A stretch of DNA of 64,000 bases from Megalonaias nervosa (GCA_016617855.1 JAECUM010003271.1:1-64000); one strand, 5' to 3'; positions 42,401 to 49,850 are shown, numbered from the stretch's first letter. Numbers and translations are program-made. The notes: generated from the sequence alone by a model not told the origin.

Positions 42401-44290
42401 TGTGAACACATCCATTAACTTTTGTACCATAAAGTTACTGCTATTGTTACTACTTCTCATCTCTTCCCATCTTCCCCTTCTACCACTGCTATTTCTACTA
42501 CTACCATCCCCTATTTTTATCACTACCACTATTGTCCCACCTTTGTTGTCTCCACTGATACTACATGTACTAATACTACTGCTGCTGCTACTACAAAAAC
42601 TACTTAAATTTCACTGTCATCATCATACTTTTATGGTTTTCATTAACGGATTTTAGGTTCCATATCAAGATATGAGATCCTTTTAGTAATTGCTTTTTTT
42701 GTATATCGGTCAGTTTGTCTGTCCATCCATTGACACTTCTTGTAACCAGCATATCTCTGCAACCTATGCACATAATTGGATGCCATCTGGTTGGAGAATT
42801 GCTTATTGCATAGAAATGTGCCTATTGAAAAGTTTTGTCTTTCCAGATCCAGTTCTGAGTTGTTGCTCTTTTTCCATCAATATTAAATTTGTACAATGTA
42901 ATTTGGAACCATTCAAAATATTCTGATGCAATTTGTTGTTTGCATTGTCTCATAGGTCTAGGCATACCATTTATGGGTTTTGTCTCCCCACTAGCTCCAT
43001 TCTGGACTGTGTGTGTGTGTGATTTGGATTTTTAACATAGCTTTAACAATTTTTCAGTCATATCACTACGATGTCTTCAGTGTGGCAGTTTATAGTGATG
43101 TCTAGCACTGGGGCATCATACCGCAGACATGTTGCATCATGTCCCACTCAGTCACATTATCCTGACACCAGGCCGACCAGTCCTAACACTGACCTCTTAA
43201 TGCTGAGCGCCAAGTGATGCAGCTGTTAGTACCATTTGTATAAGTCTTTGGTATGACTCGTCCGGGGATCAAACCCACGACCTCCCACATCCAGGGCGGA
43301 TGCTCTAACAACTAGGCCACCGGACTGGTCTATTTTGGATAGAGTTATGACATCTGAAAATTAACTTCCAATCTTCACATTAGATGATGTGGTAAGAAGT
43401 TCTGCTCTGCAACCCCATCTCTTTATTTTAGATGAAATGTATATTTTCAGATCCAGTTTTAATTGAATTTTCGCTCCTTTTCTATTCCATCAATATTACA
43501 TCTCCACTGCAGCTGATCTCTGTAACCAGCATTGCTCCAGAACCAGTGAACATATTCTGATGCAATTTTGTGTGTACATTGTCTCCTAGCCCATTATATG
43601 CTTTTTATGTTAATTCCATTTTAGGTAGAGTTATAGCCCTTGCCATTTAATTCCGTATCTTCACATTGGATCTTGCTTTTACCTGGCAATTAGGGCAACA
43701 ATCATTAAACAAATTTTGATGCAGTTTGGTATGAACATTGTTTGATGGAAGTACTTATGCCTTTTATGGTGTTAATCTTGTTTAGAACAGTTTTAGGGTT
43801 CCAGTTATTTGCTTTTGTTACTGCAAGATAGCTTCAAAAGACTTGTTACCTTTCAGTCAGATTTAACATGTGGCTTTAGATGGAAGAGACCTTGAGTGAG
43901 ATTGATTTCCAGCATTACACATCATTTATAGCATGCCATAACTGTTCTAACTATTGATGAGACCTTGAATGAATGTAATCAAATCTTAAATAGTAATCAC
44001 TGAGAAGAGTTATGGTTCTTATTTGCCTATTCTCCCAACTTTGCTTTCAGTAGCATAACTTGTCTTAAAAATATTGAACTTGAGCCAAGGTTACTGTATA
44101 CTTTTATTTTAATGTGACATTGAATGAGTTGGATTTACAGCATTCTACATAATCTTTTAGAAGAGTTATGAGCCCTGATCATCCATCTCCCGACTTCGGT
44201 TTTTGAACAGAAGTTATTCTGTTTAAGGTCCTGCCAAGCATGTTGTAGTGAGTAGGGCCCTTTGTGATACTTATTGCTACTAGCTCCGGC

Positions 44291-44325
<35 letters not shown>

Positions 44326-44518
44326 CAGGAAAGGCTCGATGCTGCTTCAGGTAGATGTTGATACAAAGAAAGGAGGTCTAAAGCTGAATGAAAACTTTCT
44401 TGTAGATTTTGGAGATGAACCTGATGGTCCCGTGCTTGCGCATGAGATTCGTTACCCTAGTGGGGATTGCACATCTGACATTTGGCTCTCACACACCGCT
44501 ACAAACACTGCAGAGTGA
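4660..44518 (+). CDS. SELENBP1: Selenium-binding protein 1 / methanethiol oxidase gene (11 coding exons)
   Basis: The family oxidises methanethiol to formaldehyde, hydrogen sulfide and hydrogen peroxide in the cytosol, in a copper-dependent reaction in the human enzyme. Coding exons: 4660-4663, 8462-8631, 15540-15725, 23946-24066, 24724-24900, 25197-25377, 28018-28096, 29657-29778, 39457-39522, 42131-42276, 44329-44518. Intron phases are 1,0,0,1,1,0,1,0,0,2, and every junction is phase-consistent except within exon 6. The product is about 480 residues if exon 6 is read with a one-base correction (human 472). Landmarks in order: CGKGPGY N-terminus, [101 protein letters not shown] and C-terminal GDCTSDIW. 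The position of human Cys57 is Gly here, whereas Cys80 and Cys83 are kept. Family assignment is very secure. Whether this allele makes full-length protein depends on the frameshift. Confidence 0.95.
5375..5542 (-). mobile_element. SINE-B fragment (head and middle)
   Basis: Matches the SINE-B body from GATGTCACACCCAGTCATAT to the box-B region TTTGAACCCGCGACCTCCC, but lacks the far left tail and the final box-A end. It lies in intron 1 of the SELENBP1-like gene. Confidence 0.75.
6736..7867 (+). mobile_element. TIR element with internal degenerate tandem repeats (family C), copy 1
   Basis: Starts with TTTTAGCTCTACTGGCC and ends with ACCCAGTAGAGC plus a terminal palindrome AGTCCCTTCAAGGGACT; GCTCTACTGG and CCAGTAGAGC are inverted ends. 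The interior repeats a unit of about 140 bases with AAATGAAAATGGTGCCGATC-like, ATGGCCGCCA and CATCTTGAAAATCTTGTT-like blocks. No open reading frame is present, so the element is non-autonomous. It resembles the molluscan elements that carry internal tandem repeats; that comparison is from memory, not a search. Confidence 0.7.
8462..8631 (+). CDS. SELENBP1: SELENBP1-like exon 2
   Basis: Encodes residues 2-58. The acceptor follows a pyrimidine-rich ACTACTTTTCAG and the donor is AAG|GTAAAG, phase 0. It contains [20 protein letters not shown] and then [17 protein letters not shown]. The residue aligned with human Cys57, the reported selenium-binding cysteine, is Gly (codon GGA at 8626-8628). A longer open frame reading into the intron upstream from 8356 is a read-through artefact and not part of the gene. 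Confidence 0.95.
8703..8815. repeat. Compound microsatellite (CG/TG)(TA)(TATG)n
   Basis: A short CGCGCGTG run, then GT, TA and TATG units, ending near 8815. It lies in intron 2, about 70 bases after the exon 2 donor. Confidence 0.95.
8820..10950. other. Intron 2, first part: no gene recognised
   Basis: AT-rich intronic sequence without a recognisable protein or RNA gene. Short open frames (for example 8899-9096 and 9691-9888) have low-complexity, membrane-like composition from T-rich DNA and no motif. No clear repeat family was identified here. Confidence 0.6.
10953..11215 (+). mobile_element. SINE-A, diverged copy
   Basis: tRNA-like head with GTGGCCGAGTGGTTTAAGGC (box A; resembles Leu/Ser tRNAs) and TTCGATTCTC (box B), here split by a (GT)n expansion at 11016-11039. 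The body has GCCAGTAGCTTCCCG, TCTTCCTCTACCA and GTGCTGAAAAATGG, matching the other copies. Confidence 0.75.
11220..12660. other. Intron 2, middle: no gene recognised
   Basis: AT-rich, with several poly-T and poly-A runs (11909, 12182, 12237, 12461). No coding motif was recognised on either strand. Confidence 0.6.
12640..14560 (+). mobile_element. TIR element family C, copy 2, interrupted
   Basis: From GCCATGAAACTGTACACACA (shared with copy 1 near 6880) through several approximately 140-base units to about 13428, then an unrelated GC-rich insertion, then the family's right end near 14500-14556 (AGTCCTGAAATTATTTTCAG, GTAGAGC, TTCCTTCAGGGGAT). The left terminus is divergent. A (CA)n run at 12719-12752 lies inside it. 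Confidence 0.55.
13429..14260. mobile_element. GC-rich insertion with short inverted ends, carrying a GTCGCCGAC repeat array
   Basis: Begins TGTAGCGGACTACCCCC and ends GGGGTGGTTATACTGCTACA; the ends are imperfect inverted repeats (TGTAGC / GCTACA). It interrupts family-C copy 2 at the point where copy 3 continues uninterrupted. Its core at 13590-14010 is a degenerate repeat of GTCGCCGACTGGTC-like units with no stop codons in several frames. Long arginine/serine-rich open frames here (up to 254 codons) are by-products of the repeat. No transposase was seen. Confidence 0.5.
15150..15413 (+). mobile_element. SINE-A copy in intron 2
   Basis: Head ACCCTAGTGGTCTAAAGCGC, box B GGGTTCGAGTCTC, body GAGAAAGCTTGCCAGTAGCT and TTCTTCCTCCACCATTTATA, tail of ACAACA-type repeats after GGTGTTAAACC. 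It ends about 125 bases before the exon 3 acceptor. Confidence 0.85.
15465..15494. repeat. (TG)n microsatellite before exon 3
   Basis: About 15 TG units, 45 bases upstream of the exon 3 acceptor. Confidence 0.95.
15540..15725 (+). CDS. SELENBP1: SELENBP1-like exon 3 (Cys-x-x-Cys segment)
   Basis: Encodes residues 59-120, phase 0 at both ends. The acceptor is TTACCTTTCAG and the donor is AAG|GTATGT. It holds [44 protein letters not shown]. Cys80 and Cys83 keep the human numbering without gaps. The adjacent His residues are plausible metal ligands by family conservation, but that is inference. Confidence 0.95.
15807..16320. repeat. Dispersed repeat H, CpG-decayed copy
   Basis: Homologous to 3478-3930 in the same orientation (CAGTTCCAAACACTTGG, GTGTTAACATGTGTTTTTTG, GGAGGTAAATAAATCTTGCA). 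Several CpG sites of the other copy are TG or otherwise lost here. It starts about 80 bases after exon 3. Confidence 0.7.
16321..19690. other. Intron 3, first part: no gene recognised
   Basis: AT-rich, CpG-poor intron with no recognised coding, RNA or repeat structure. Open frames are short and without motifs. Confidence 0.6.
19693..19930 (+). mobile_element. SINE-A copy in intron 3
   Basis: GGCCGAGTGGTCTAAAGCGC head, AATTCGAGTCTCAGG box B, GTGAGAAAGCTTGCTGGTAG body, ACAACAACAAC tail. Same orientation as the gene. Confidence 0.88.
19931..21355. other. Intron 3, middle: no gene recognised
   Basis: AT-rich non-coding sequence; nothing recognisable on either strand. Confidence 0.6.
21357..21910 (-). 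mobile_element. LINE ORF2 C-terminal fragment (RTE/jockey-like), pseudogene
   Basis: Read on the minus strand from about 21905: [40 protein letters not shown], then further down PGFNLP...[14 protein letters not shown], and [15 protein letters not shown] with a trailing ADSDAVKWL. These match the well-known 3' portion of reverse-transcriptase ORFs, where QTMSHIV..CPLTK and W-L endings are typical. Stops and frame changes break it. The 3' side ends in an ATTTATTTATT-type tail at 21357-21370. GC content is clearly above the surrounding intron. Confidence 0.85.
22479..22735 (+). mobile_element. SINE-A copy with (ACA)n tail
   Basis: GGCCTAGTGGTCTAAAGTGC head, GGGTTCGAGTCTAGG box B, body GTGAGAAAGCTTGCCAGTAG and CTTCCTCCACCATTAACACT, tail CACAACAACAACAACAACT. 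The flanks repeat TGTTAGAAGT (22468-22477 and again at 22733), a good target-site duplication of about ten bases. Confidence 0.9.
22740..23940. other. Intron 3, last part: no gene recognised
   Basis: AT-rich non-coding sequence up to the exon 4 acceptor; a short (ATT)n-like stretch lies near 22820-22845. Confidence 0.6.
23946..24066 (+). CDS. SELENBP1: SELENBP1-like exon 4
   Basis: The acceptor follows TTTTTTTCTCCTTTCAG and the donor is AAAG|GTCAGT, phase 1. It reads [20 protein letters not shown] then [20 protein letters not shown]. The HTSHCL signature matches the family. The intron before it (8.2 kb) holds two SINE-A copies and a minus-strand LINE fragment. Confidence 0.95.
24724..24900 (+). 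CDS. SELENBP1: SELENBP1-like exon 5
   Basis: The acceptor is TTCTTGGTAG and the donor is AATG|GTATTG, phase 1 to phase 1. It encodes [40 protein letters not shown] and [18 protein letters not shown], one of the most conserved blocks of the family. It is separated from exon 4 by only 657 bases. Confidence 0.95.
25197..25377 (+). CDS. SELENBP1: SELENBP1-like exon 6, with a frameshift
   Basis: The exon enters in phase 1 after CCTATCAAAAG (an alternative in-frame acceptor three bases later is also possible) and leaves before GTTAGT. The first part reads [20 protein letters not shown] then FDLG. From 25270 the homologous sequence ([14 protein letters not shown], then [19 protein letters not shown]) continues in a different frame. 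The 181-base exon needs 182 bases to keep phase, so one base is missing around 25265-25269 relative to the family. Read literally, the upstream frame ends at TAG 25331-25333. A lost C next to C25268 (GGACCT to GGACT) is the simplest explanation. Candidates are an assembly indel, a real null allele, or a pseudogene. Confidence 0.9.
25621..27550 (+). mobile_element. TIR element family C, copy 3 (longest)
   Basis: Opens with GATTTTAGCTGTACTGGTCA (compare copy 1 TTTTAGCTCTACTGGCC) and ends TTTTTAGCCAGTAGAAGATC then AGTCCCTTT. Inside are roughly a dozen degenerate units of 120-145 bases with ATGGCCACCACAGTGGCCAT, CTTGAAAATCTTGTTAT, CAACATGGGGTTTTCACCAG and AAATGAAAATGGTGC blocks. It fills most of intron 6. 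No coding capacity. Confidence 0.7.
28018..28096 (+). CDS. SELENBP1: SELENBP1-like exon 7
   Basis: Short 79-base exon, phase 0 in and phase 1 out, with GTAAGT donor. It reads [20 protein letters not shown] then ILPVMPG, aligning with the human segment around VKGWLLPEMPG. The acceptor is TTCATGTGAAG, with a TTTTTTGCTCTCC tract a few bases upstream. Confidence 0.92.
29657..29778 (+). CDS. SELENBP1: SELENBP1-like exon 8
   Basis: Phase 1 in and phase 0 out; acceptor CTAATTATTAG, donor CAG|GTTAGT. It encodes [20 protein letters not shown] and [20 protein letters not shown], which corresponds to a blade of the beta-propeller-like fold with the conserved FSNWxHGDxRQYDI motif. The acceptor lacks a strong pyrimidine run. 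Confidence 0.95.
30187..30295. mobile_element. Fold-back MITE (family I), half copy
   Basis: Contains CTTATAAGTACAACTGTAAA, CTGTTCTGCCATTCCATATT and GGTCTACTGATCTA, matching the left half of the copy at 44662-44875. No right half was found nearby. Confidence 0.45.
31965..32115. mobile_element. Fold-back MITE (family I), right-half copy
   Basis: Includes GCATTATGTGATGGCAGATC then TGGG, GTTTGTAGTTTGACTAG and CTTATAAGTGAGTACATATT, matching the right arm of the 44.7-kb copy. Confidence 0.5.
32116..33460. other. Intron 8, no gene recognised
   Basis: AT-rich sequence with low CpG; no coding or RNA motif recognised. Confidence 0.6.
33464..34415. repeat. 45-base minisatellite, about 20 copies
   Basis: The unit reads CAGTTTGGCTAACATTCCAT followed by TCAGCCTGAAACAGACAATA and AGCTC. 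Left copies are degenerate and some have one extra base (CCCTGAAAC); the middle copies are nearly identical. Because 45 is a multiple of three and the unit lacks stops in several frames, open frames of about 240 codons appear on both strands. These are artefacts of the array, which sits in intron 8. Confidence 0.95.
35010..35410. repeat. 48-base minisatellite, about 8 copies
   Basis: The unit contains TTATAACACTGTTCCTGTTA then TAAGGCAGTCTCACCATAAT and GCCCTTCA. Copies vary by small deletions (GTTC, ACACT lost in some). It lies about 600 bases downstream of the 45-base array in the same intron but is unrelated in sequence. Confidence 0.93.
35735..35960 (-). mobile_element. SINE-A, inverted copy
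   Basis: On the minus strand the head reads GGCCCCAGTTGGTCAAGTGG with TCTACAGCG, box B GGGTTCAAATCTTGG, body AGCTTCCGGTGGGTTAGTGG and TTCTTTCTCCACCAGTTATA. It is the only SINE-A found antisense to the gene. Confidence 0.8.
36181..36520 (-). mobile_element. SINE-B copy in intron 8
   Basis: GT-rich tail at 36181-36210, then TTTTTAATGTAGCTTTAACA, GACATCATGCTGCAGACATG, and the tRNA-like head region TTTGAACTCACGACCTCTC and CTACGCCACTGGAGTGGTC. Many CpGs of the family are lost in this copy. Confidence 0.85.
36600..36850 (-). mobile_element. LINE reverse-transcriptase fragment, inverted piece
   Basis: Minus-strand translation contains [10 protein letters not shown], comparable to the G-x-R-Q-G-C-x-L-S-P block, followed by [13 protein letters not shown], the catalytic palm motif region of RTE-like reverse transcriptases (usually LRFADDIDG). 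It is immediately next to a plus-strand piece of the same kind of element that also begins at DDIDG. Confidence 0.75.
36853..37735 (+). mobile_element. LINE ORF2 3' part (RTE-like), 5'-truncated pseudogene
   Basis: Plus-strand pieces in order: [20 protein letters not shown] and [14 protein letters not shown]; a frame change; [20 protein letters not shown] and [20 protein letters not shown]; a decayed middle (MRCYRKI-, HVTNQEV-like); then [40 protein letters not shown] and a [14 protein letters not shown] end. This is the widespread reverse-transcriptase C-terminal region of RTE-type non-LTR elements. Several frameshifts and stops make it non-functional. The 3' end is GGGATTGATGGTGATGATTG. Confidence 0.9.
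37740..39100. other. Intron 8, after the LINE: no gene recognised
   Basis: AT-rich; a serine/alanine-rich open frame at 38248-38436 comes from a GCTATGGTCAGC-type local repeat (38318-38375). A (GATGAT)n run lies at 39055-39070. Confidence 0.55.
39110..39305. mobile_element. Fold-back MITE (family I), diverged copy
   Basis: Both arms recognisable: AGGTCTGCCATCACAAACTG on the left and GCACATTATGCAATTGCAGA then TCTGG on the right, with an outer GACCTGACTTGTAAG arm. It is about 150 bases before exon 9. Confidence 0.55.
39457..39522 (+). CDS. SELENBP1: SELENBP1-like exon 9
   Basis: 66-base exon, phase 0 on both sides; acceptor AATATTTGCAG, donor AAG|GTACGT. It reads [20 protein letters not shown] then LK, matching LFLGGSIVKGGPVQV in the human protein. 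It sits 9.7 kb after exon 8, beyond the largest intron, which carries both minisatellites and two LINE fragments. Confidence 0.93.
40284..40316. repeat. (TATG)n microsatellite
   Basis: About eight TATG units in intron 9. The rest of 39.6-41.4 kb is AT-rich non-coding sequence with no recognised gene. Confidence 0.9.
41487..41800 (-). mobile_element. SINE-B copy in intron 9
   Basis: TTTGTGATTTGGATTTTTAA left end, GGCATCATGCTGCAGACATG middle, and ACTTAGGCCACTGGAGTGGT head. The tail lacks a long GT run. Confidence 0.85.
42131..42276 (+). CDS. SELENBP1: SELENBP1-like exon 10
   Basis: Acceptor TTTTCCTTGCAG, donor AAA|GTAAGT, phase 0 in and phase 2 out. It encodes [40 protein letters not shown] and EQFYPEMT, a very close family match. 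Confidence 0.95.
42680..44010. repeat. Diverged repeat in intron 10, split by a SINE-B
   Basis: Internal similarity between 42690-42990 and 43380-43760: TTGTAACCAGCATATCTCTG / CTGTAACCAGCATTGCTCCA, CATTGTCTCATAG / CATTGTCTCCTAG, and CAGATCCAGTT shared. The opening TCAGTTTGTCTGTCCATCCA resembles common molluscan repeats. No termini or coding region could be defined. Confidence 0.5.
43010..43330 (-). mobile_element. SINE-B copy with (GT)n tail, intron 10
   Basis: GTGTGTGTGT tail, GATTTGGATTTTTAACATAG, GCATCATACCGCAGACATGT, and head AACAACTAGGCCACCGGACT with GGTC. It is inserted into the diverged repeat around it, giving a relative age order. Confidence 0.87.
44291..44323. repeat. (TTA)n microsatellite at the exon 11 acceptor
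   Basis: Eleven TTA/TAT units end six bases before the AG of the exon 11 acceptor, in the place normally held by the polypyrimidine tract. Confidence 0.95.
44329..44518 (+). CDS. SELENBP1: SELENBP1-like exon 11 (C-terminus and stop)
   Basis: Starts after a (TTA)n run ending TATTCCAG and completes a phase-2 codon. It reads [40 protein letters not shown] and [12 protein letters not shown], then a short tail [10 protein letters not shown] before TGA at 44516-44518. Human ends at about DIWI, so the tail is roughly nine residues longer. The usual polypyrimidine tract of the acceptor is replaced by the microsatellite. Confidence 0.95.
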
Positions 44519-44661
44519 CCAGTGTCTAGAATACATGGGAGATATGTTACAGAAAAGAAAGAAAATATGGGGGTCAACTTTATGTAAATTATGTGCATCA
44601 GTTCATTACAACCAAGAAATATTAATATTAATTGTACAGCAAACAAGATATGATTTTTACC

Positions 44662-44875
44662 CTATATATTCACTTAAAAGTTGAGTCCAACTGCAAACAG
44701 CACAGGAATCTGCCATTGCACAATGTGACATCCGATCAGGGTCTATCTTGTTTGTTCTACTGATCACTCCCAACCAACTGCGGAGATCCAGATTAGCAGG
44801 CACATTATGCAATGCAGATCTGGGTTAGTGCAGTTTGCATCTGGACCATACTTTTAAGTGAGAATATATAGTGCT
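44662..44875. mobile_element. Fold-back MITE (family I), best copy, in the 3' flank or UTR
   Basis: Left arm CTATATATTCACTTAAAAGT followed by TGAGTCCAACTGCAAACAGC and ATCTGCCATTGCACAATGTG. The right arm, read in reverse complement, has CTATATATTCTCACTTAAAA, GTCCAGATGCAAACTGCACT and ATCTGCATTGCATAATGTG. The inverted arms are about 60-70 bases long around a short centre; no coding capacity. Confidence 0.75.
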
Positions 44876-45362
44876 TGTGTCATTTTAATATATTTAGATT
44901 AGACTTGTACAGTTTGATCAAGGGAATATTGAGATAATTTACAAAAATGTTTTTGTGCTACATCTTAGATATACACAAAACTGCACACGTGTTTTGTTCT
45001 GAGCCAGTGAAAAGAGAGATTCATATGGTGTACGGATGCATCAAGACTTCAGATACTCTGCGTATTGATATGCCATTTCAAATGAGTTCTCTACCCCAAA
45101 ACTTAGAACAAAATGTGAATGTGGTTTTGTATTAATTACATGCCCATGAGACTCATTTACATATTCCTGATAATGTTCAGCTCTTTTGTGTGAAAAGAAT
45201 TCAAAACAAGTTGAGATTTATGAAAACTTCAGTTTGGTCATCTAAGAATGTTGACGTTTGGCCAGCAGTGGAAACACTTATGTCTGAGTGTGCTGTGCAG
45301 AAATATGTGTTGCATATCTCTATCAAATGCCAGATCAACTATATAAAATTAAATGGGTGTGT

Positions 45363-45368
45363 AATAAA
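45363..45368 (+). terminator. Candidate polyadenylation signal AATAAA
   Basis: First clear AATAAA downstream of the SELENBP1-like stop codon, 845 bases away and followed by a U-rich stretch. A second AATAAA is at 45490-45495. Others at 45989 and 48081 are less likely. Transcript data would be needed to choose between them. Confidence 0.35.
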
Positions 45369-45499
45369 AATTTTTATCACCTGGGACAGATGTTCTCAAA
45401 CTGGTATGCGGAACACTGATGGGCCACAAGCTCCATTGAGGTGGTCTGCAGAAATGTTTCAGCACAATCAAGAACTTGAATTCTGCTGAAATAAAGACA

Positions 45500-48400
45500 G
45501 GCTCATCCATCACATTAGAAAGAAAGACTGTTATCTTAAAATATAATTTGTGTGCTTGTATTAGTAGAACAAAAGATATTAATTAATTATACAATAGTTA
45601 GCTAATGGTACAGTCAGCATTAGGAAAGATCATTAAGTGGTCCACTGATACCCTCAGCAATGTTCAGGTGGTCTGCAAAAACAGTTTGAGAACAACTGAC
45701 CTTGGATTATGTGGTATCTGCATATTAAACTATTCTTGTTTTAAGAAAATCAGACCATCGTTATAAAATACGATGGCCCCTCAAGTTGTAGATCACTGCC
45801 TGTATTCATAGTATCAGTATCCAGTTTTAGGTTTAAATGTATGACATACAGGACTAAACCAAGGTCAGTTACTTATGTCATCATCTTTGTCATTGTTGTT
45901 GTTTTTGTTGTACTTGTTTTAAGCTGGCTTCGATATTATCTCTTTCTCAAAGTATTGCCATTATCTGTATGGATGCTTCATGATACCTAATAAAAGCCAT
46001 AAGCACCTTATGACAACCAAATAACTCTTGTTTTGGCTGCTCAGTGTTAGCACTTGGTCCATGACATTATCAAATCATAATAGACTGCACGGTCTGTATT
46101 GATGTGGACTGGGGAAATTCCAACAAGTGGGGGGTTATACTTCATGGGAAGGAATGAGATTTCACCCAGTTATTAAAGAATTTGTTGTAATTTGCAACAA
46201 AGAATTTGCTGTAAATAATGATTACTGTTTACTGGTAGGCAAAATTTGTCTTTCAGTGATAAAACTGCAGGAAAAATTGCAGACATTCACTGTGTCATCA
46301 GCATAATGACATCATCTTCAGTGATAATGAGCACACGCATGTAGGATATTAGCATATCACACATGCAACTTTCTCAGATGGTAAACTTTGTCATATATAT
46401 AGTGAAGTGGGAGACAAATAATTTTGGCCTGGGTGTGCCTCCTTAATTAGCGTATTCCACATATGACTTTCTCATGTGGCTAAAGTGTGTCACATATGTT
46501 GTAAAATAGGAGAAAAAAAATTTTGGCATGGGTGTTCTTCTCAAGTCTCTATCTGTAGTGTTTGGGAATGTGAGAATAATCAAATCCTTCATATGCATCA
46601 GTGTAAGATGGGAAAATTCCATTTGAGGATCAGAATATTGTCAGACATGAGACTTTTCCGAGTGTCTGGTGCAATATTTTGATCCGACAGTTGAGGGTGG
46701 AATTATTATATCCTACGATAAAGCATAAATGAAGAGTTCCTTATTCCACATTTCTCAATGAAAAATGAGGGTCAGAGTTACATTGGCATAATGTGAATAC
46801 TGATGTAACATTCAAACAGCAAAACACTCATGAAAAATTTCCTTGCTTTATGTTTGCATTGAAAATTCTGTTCCAGCATAAAATGACATTGATGTGCATT
46901 TTAGCTTTCAAAGAACAGTTGTTGAAACAGCTGTGGTAAAGGCAACACACTGTCTGAATTGTGTACTGCACATAGCTTACACAATGATACATATGTGGAC
47001 AGGTAAAGGAATAAAGTCTGCTCCTGTCAATAAGAGTAATCAAGAGAGACAAAAATTAATGAAATAGGCCTCCATGAAACTTTGATCTGGAATTGATTTA
47101 CCCATTATGAATAATAATGAGAATATGAAATTTTGAAAATAACAATTACAGCAATGGCTTTTGGACTGAGGGAGCTGTACATCTACCTAGTAGGTAGATC
47201 AGTATTAAACGAACTGTTTGTGGGACACTTAACTTTAACCACTGCTTGTTTTAATATGTGTTTTGTCATTAATGATTATCTTGATTATCGTGAAAGAATA
47301 TTCCAGTGATGATGGAAATTGGGTTTTTTTTTGCTACTTTGTGTGCTATATGCTCACAATACGTCAGAATAGTCCGTGGCTCAGAATAATGAATAGAGCT
47401 ATCCTTCACCAGTTTTCTATACTTAAAACGTGATTATTGATATTAGGAATATGAAATTACATATTTCCCAGATCACTAAGATTTGGAAATTTTAGCACAT
47501 TTAAATATGTGCCAACACGAAAACTCCATCTGTTCTCTAACCATTTGATAGGATAACTTTGATTTATATATCCTCCTCATTGCTGTGTTGGTTGATGATA
47601 CCAGTTGGGATCCTGTTTAGACACAGAATTGAGTCACCTGTTCAACTGGTTTATATATCAGTGATGACTTGTAATATCATGGACATAGTATTAATACTAA
47701 ACTTCCAAAAAAGTAGAAGGTCTGCAATAAGAGCTGTTTCACATCTGGGATAAATTGTGTGCAGTCCTCAAGCAAAGCACAAAGTTCTGTTGCTTTGGCT
47801 TATAACTTCATTTAGCTGAGGGAAAGTGATAAACTGTTTAAAAATGGTTTTTAAATATTTTACTCAATCATTTAAGTAAATTCACATAAGTTTTCACAAA
47901 TAATTGAATTTTGCTTTGAAACAAATTGCACTATTTTCTTATGTGATATAAAAATAACGTTTTAAATCAAGGTGACTGATTCTTTGAGTTAGTTACGTCA
48001 TTTATCTAAAAACAATAACACATAATTTCTTGGTTATATATTATATCTTTTTATCTTTGTATATTTTATCTTTGTTTATGAATAAAGCAACTGTTGTATT
48101 TATTTTCAAATTCTTTAATGGTAAATAGTATTTTTAGAATTTAGGAAGATGTTGGAAGGAACTTGATAGGCACTTAAACACTCATTCAGTTAAGTCACAA
48201 ATTAGTGAAATTAATATTTGGAAAAAGAAATAAACAAGCAACCATGTGCAGTTAAAGATGTGCTTTACAATGTATAAACTGTAGTGTAATTTTTCTTGTA
48301 TAATTCCTTCCCCAATTGGTGTAATGACCTGCCTTATAGATAACACAGAAGAAAAGTGTTACATATATTTTTAATACTTGAAATCAATTAGATGTAAATA

Positions 48401-49850
48401 TTTTTCTCTTTTTGTATCCTTGATTTCAAGATTAGAGACATCAGTTGAAATGAATAGACAACTGCTTTCATGGATTTGTTGATCAAACTGTTTAGCAATA
48501 TTTTAACTGCATTTGCGTATAATAGTTATTTGATACGTTTTTGTCAAATTTTATTTCTCAAGTACATTTACCTGGTAGCCAGTTTCTTGCATGATGTGGT
48601 ATCAATACTGAGTTTGTACATTAAAACAATGGAAATTGAGTTATTCACACATTAATCGTATATATAACCATTGGTTTTCTTTCTTCCTTTGTAAACAGAG
48701 TTGCTGATTCAAAAAGCATATCTTAATCAGCCTAAATGCAACAGTCCACCTGGTTGGAAAACATTACATCATAACATCATCACAGTGACATATTACATCA
48801 CCTCATCTCACTGACCAATCAGAAGGGTTTGCCAAAATTTTGGGAAAGCAGCATTCTGGCTTTACAAGAAAAACAAAATGTATTACTTGACCCTCATATG
48901 GTGTAGATTTCATGAAGCCATGTGAGATGTCTTGTTGAAAGAGACAATTTGTTTTATTATTACGTGAATCAGTGATTTGATGCTGCATTGACCGCTCATA
49001 AAAATCCCCATATCCTAAAGATGAGGGTTTAGTTATGCATATCGACCATTGTCAAATTTAACTCGACTGTTGATCCTTTCTATTATGGGTGAGGTCTACA
49101 TGGAATAAATAAATGAAAATAACCAAGAACTCCAGAACTCACTAAACGTACACTAATCTAAAAATTACTTGACCACTCATACGAAGACAATGAATGAAAC
49201 TGCGTTGGTTTGAGCAGAGTGCAGTGAAAACAGCATGATCTAACATTTTATTCATTATAAATAATAATTTTAAATGACCAACAAAGAATCTTTACAGAAA
49301 TCTTGAAAGTCCATTTGGTTGCACAAATTTTAATGAATTGTAGCGTCAAATTAAGTAGAACAAAATGGAGATCTAAATAACTAGAATAAAAATGATGGTA
49401 GACATCAAAGGCATATATATACAGATAAGAGAAGCCTATTAACTCCAGTGAAAAGATAGATATCATGAAAAGCATCTGTTGAAGGGTGGTGATCATATTC
49501 TGCAAAAGAAAAACAAATCAAAGAATTGACATGTTAAGATTCAGATTTGAGTGAAATATAGAAGCCAACAGTAAGCAATGATAAATATGAATTGTAGCAC
49601 CTTAAATTTTTATTTTATAGAACTGATGATTTATGTTGTACTGATAACTCCACCCATCAAATCCTCATTCACCCTTCCATCCATTTTTTAAATTTCAATT
49701 TGACTTTAATTGTGCTAGTGATGTTTAAAATGTCAGTATGAATTTGCCATCCAATACAACTTAAATTTATTCTATACATGTATTTCTATTTATAATTTAC
49801 TTCTCTAATTGTGTATAATGAATCTGTAACCAATTAAAATTTGTTTGGCA
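45500..49850. other. Intergenic between the two genes: no gene recognised
   Basis: AT-rich, no protein motif on either strand and no tRNA or rRNA recognised. AATAAA at 48081-48086, followed by a U-rich stretch, could be a distal poly(A) signal. Confidence 0.55.

Noticed and set aside
42390..42656. Leu/Ser/Thr-rich open frames in intron 10
   Set aside because: Arise from a degenerate CTA/CCT triplet stretch; no motif.
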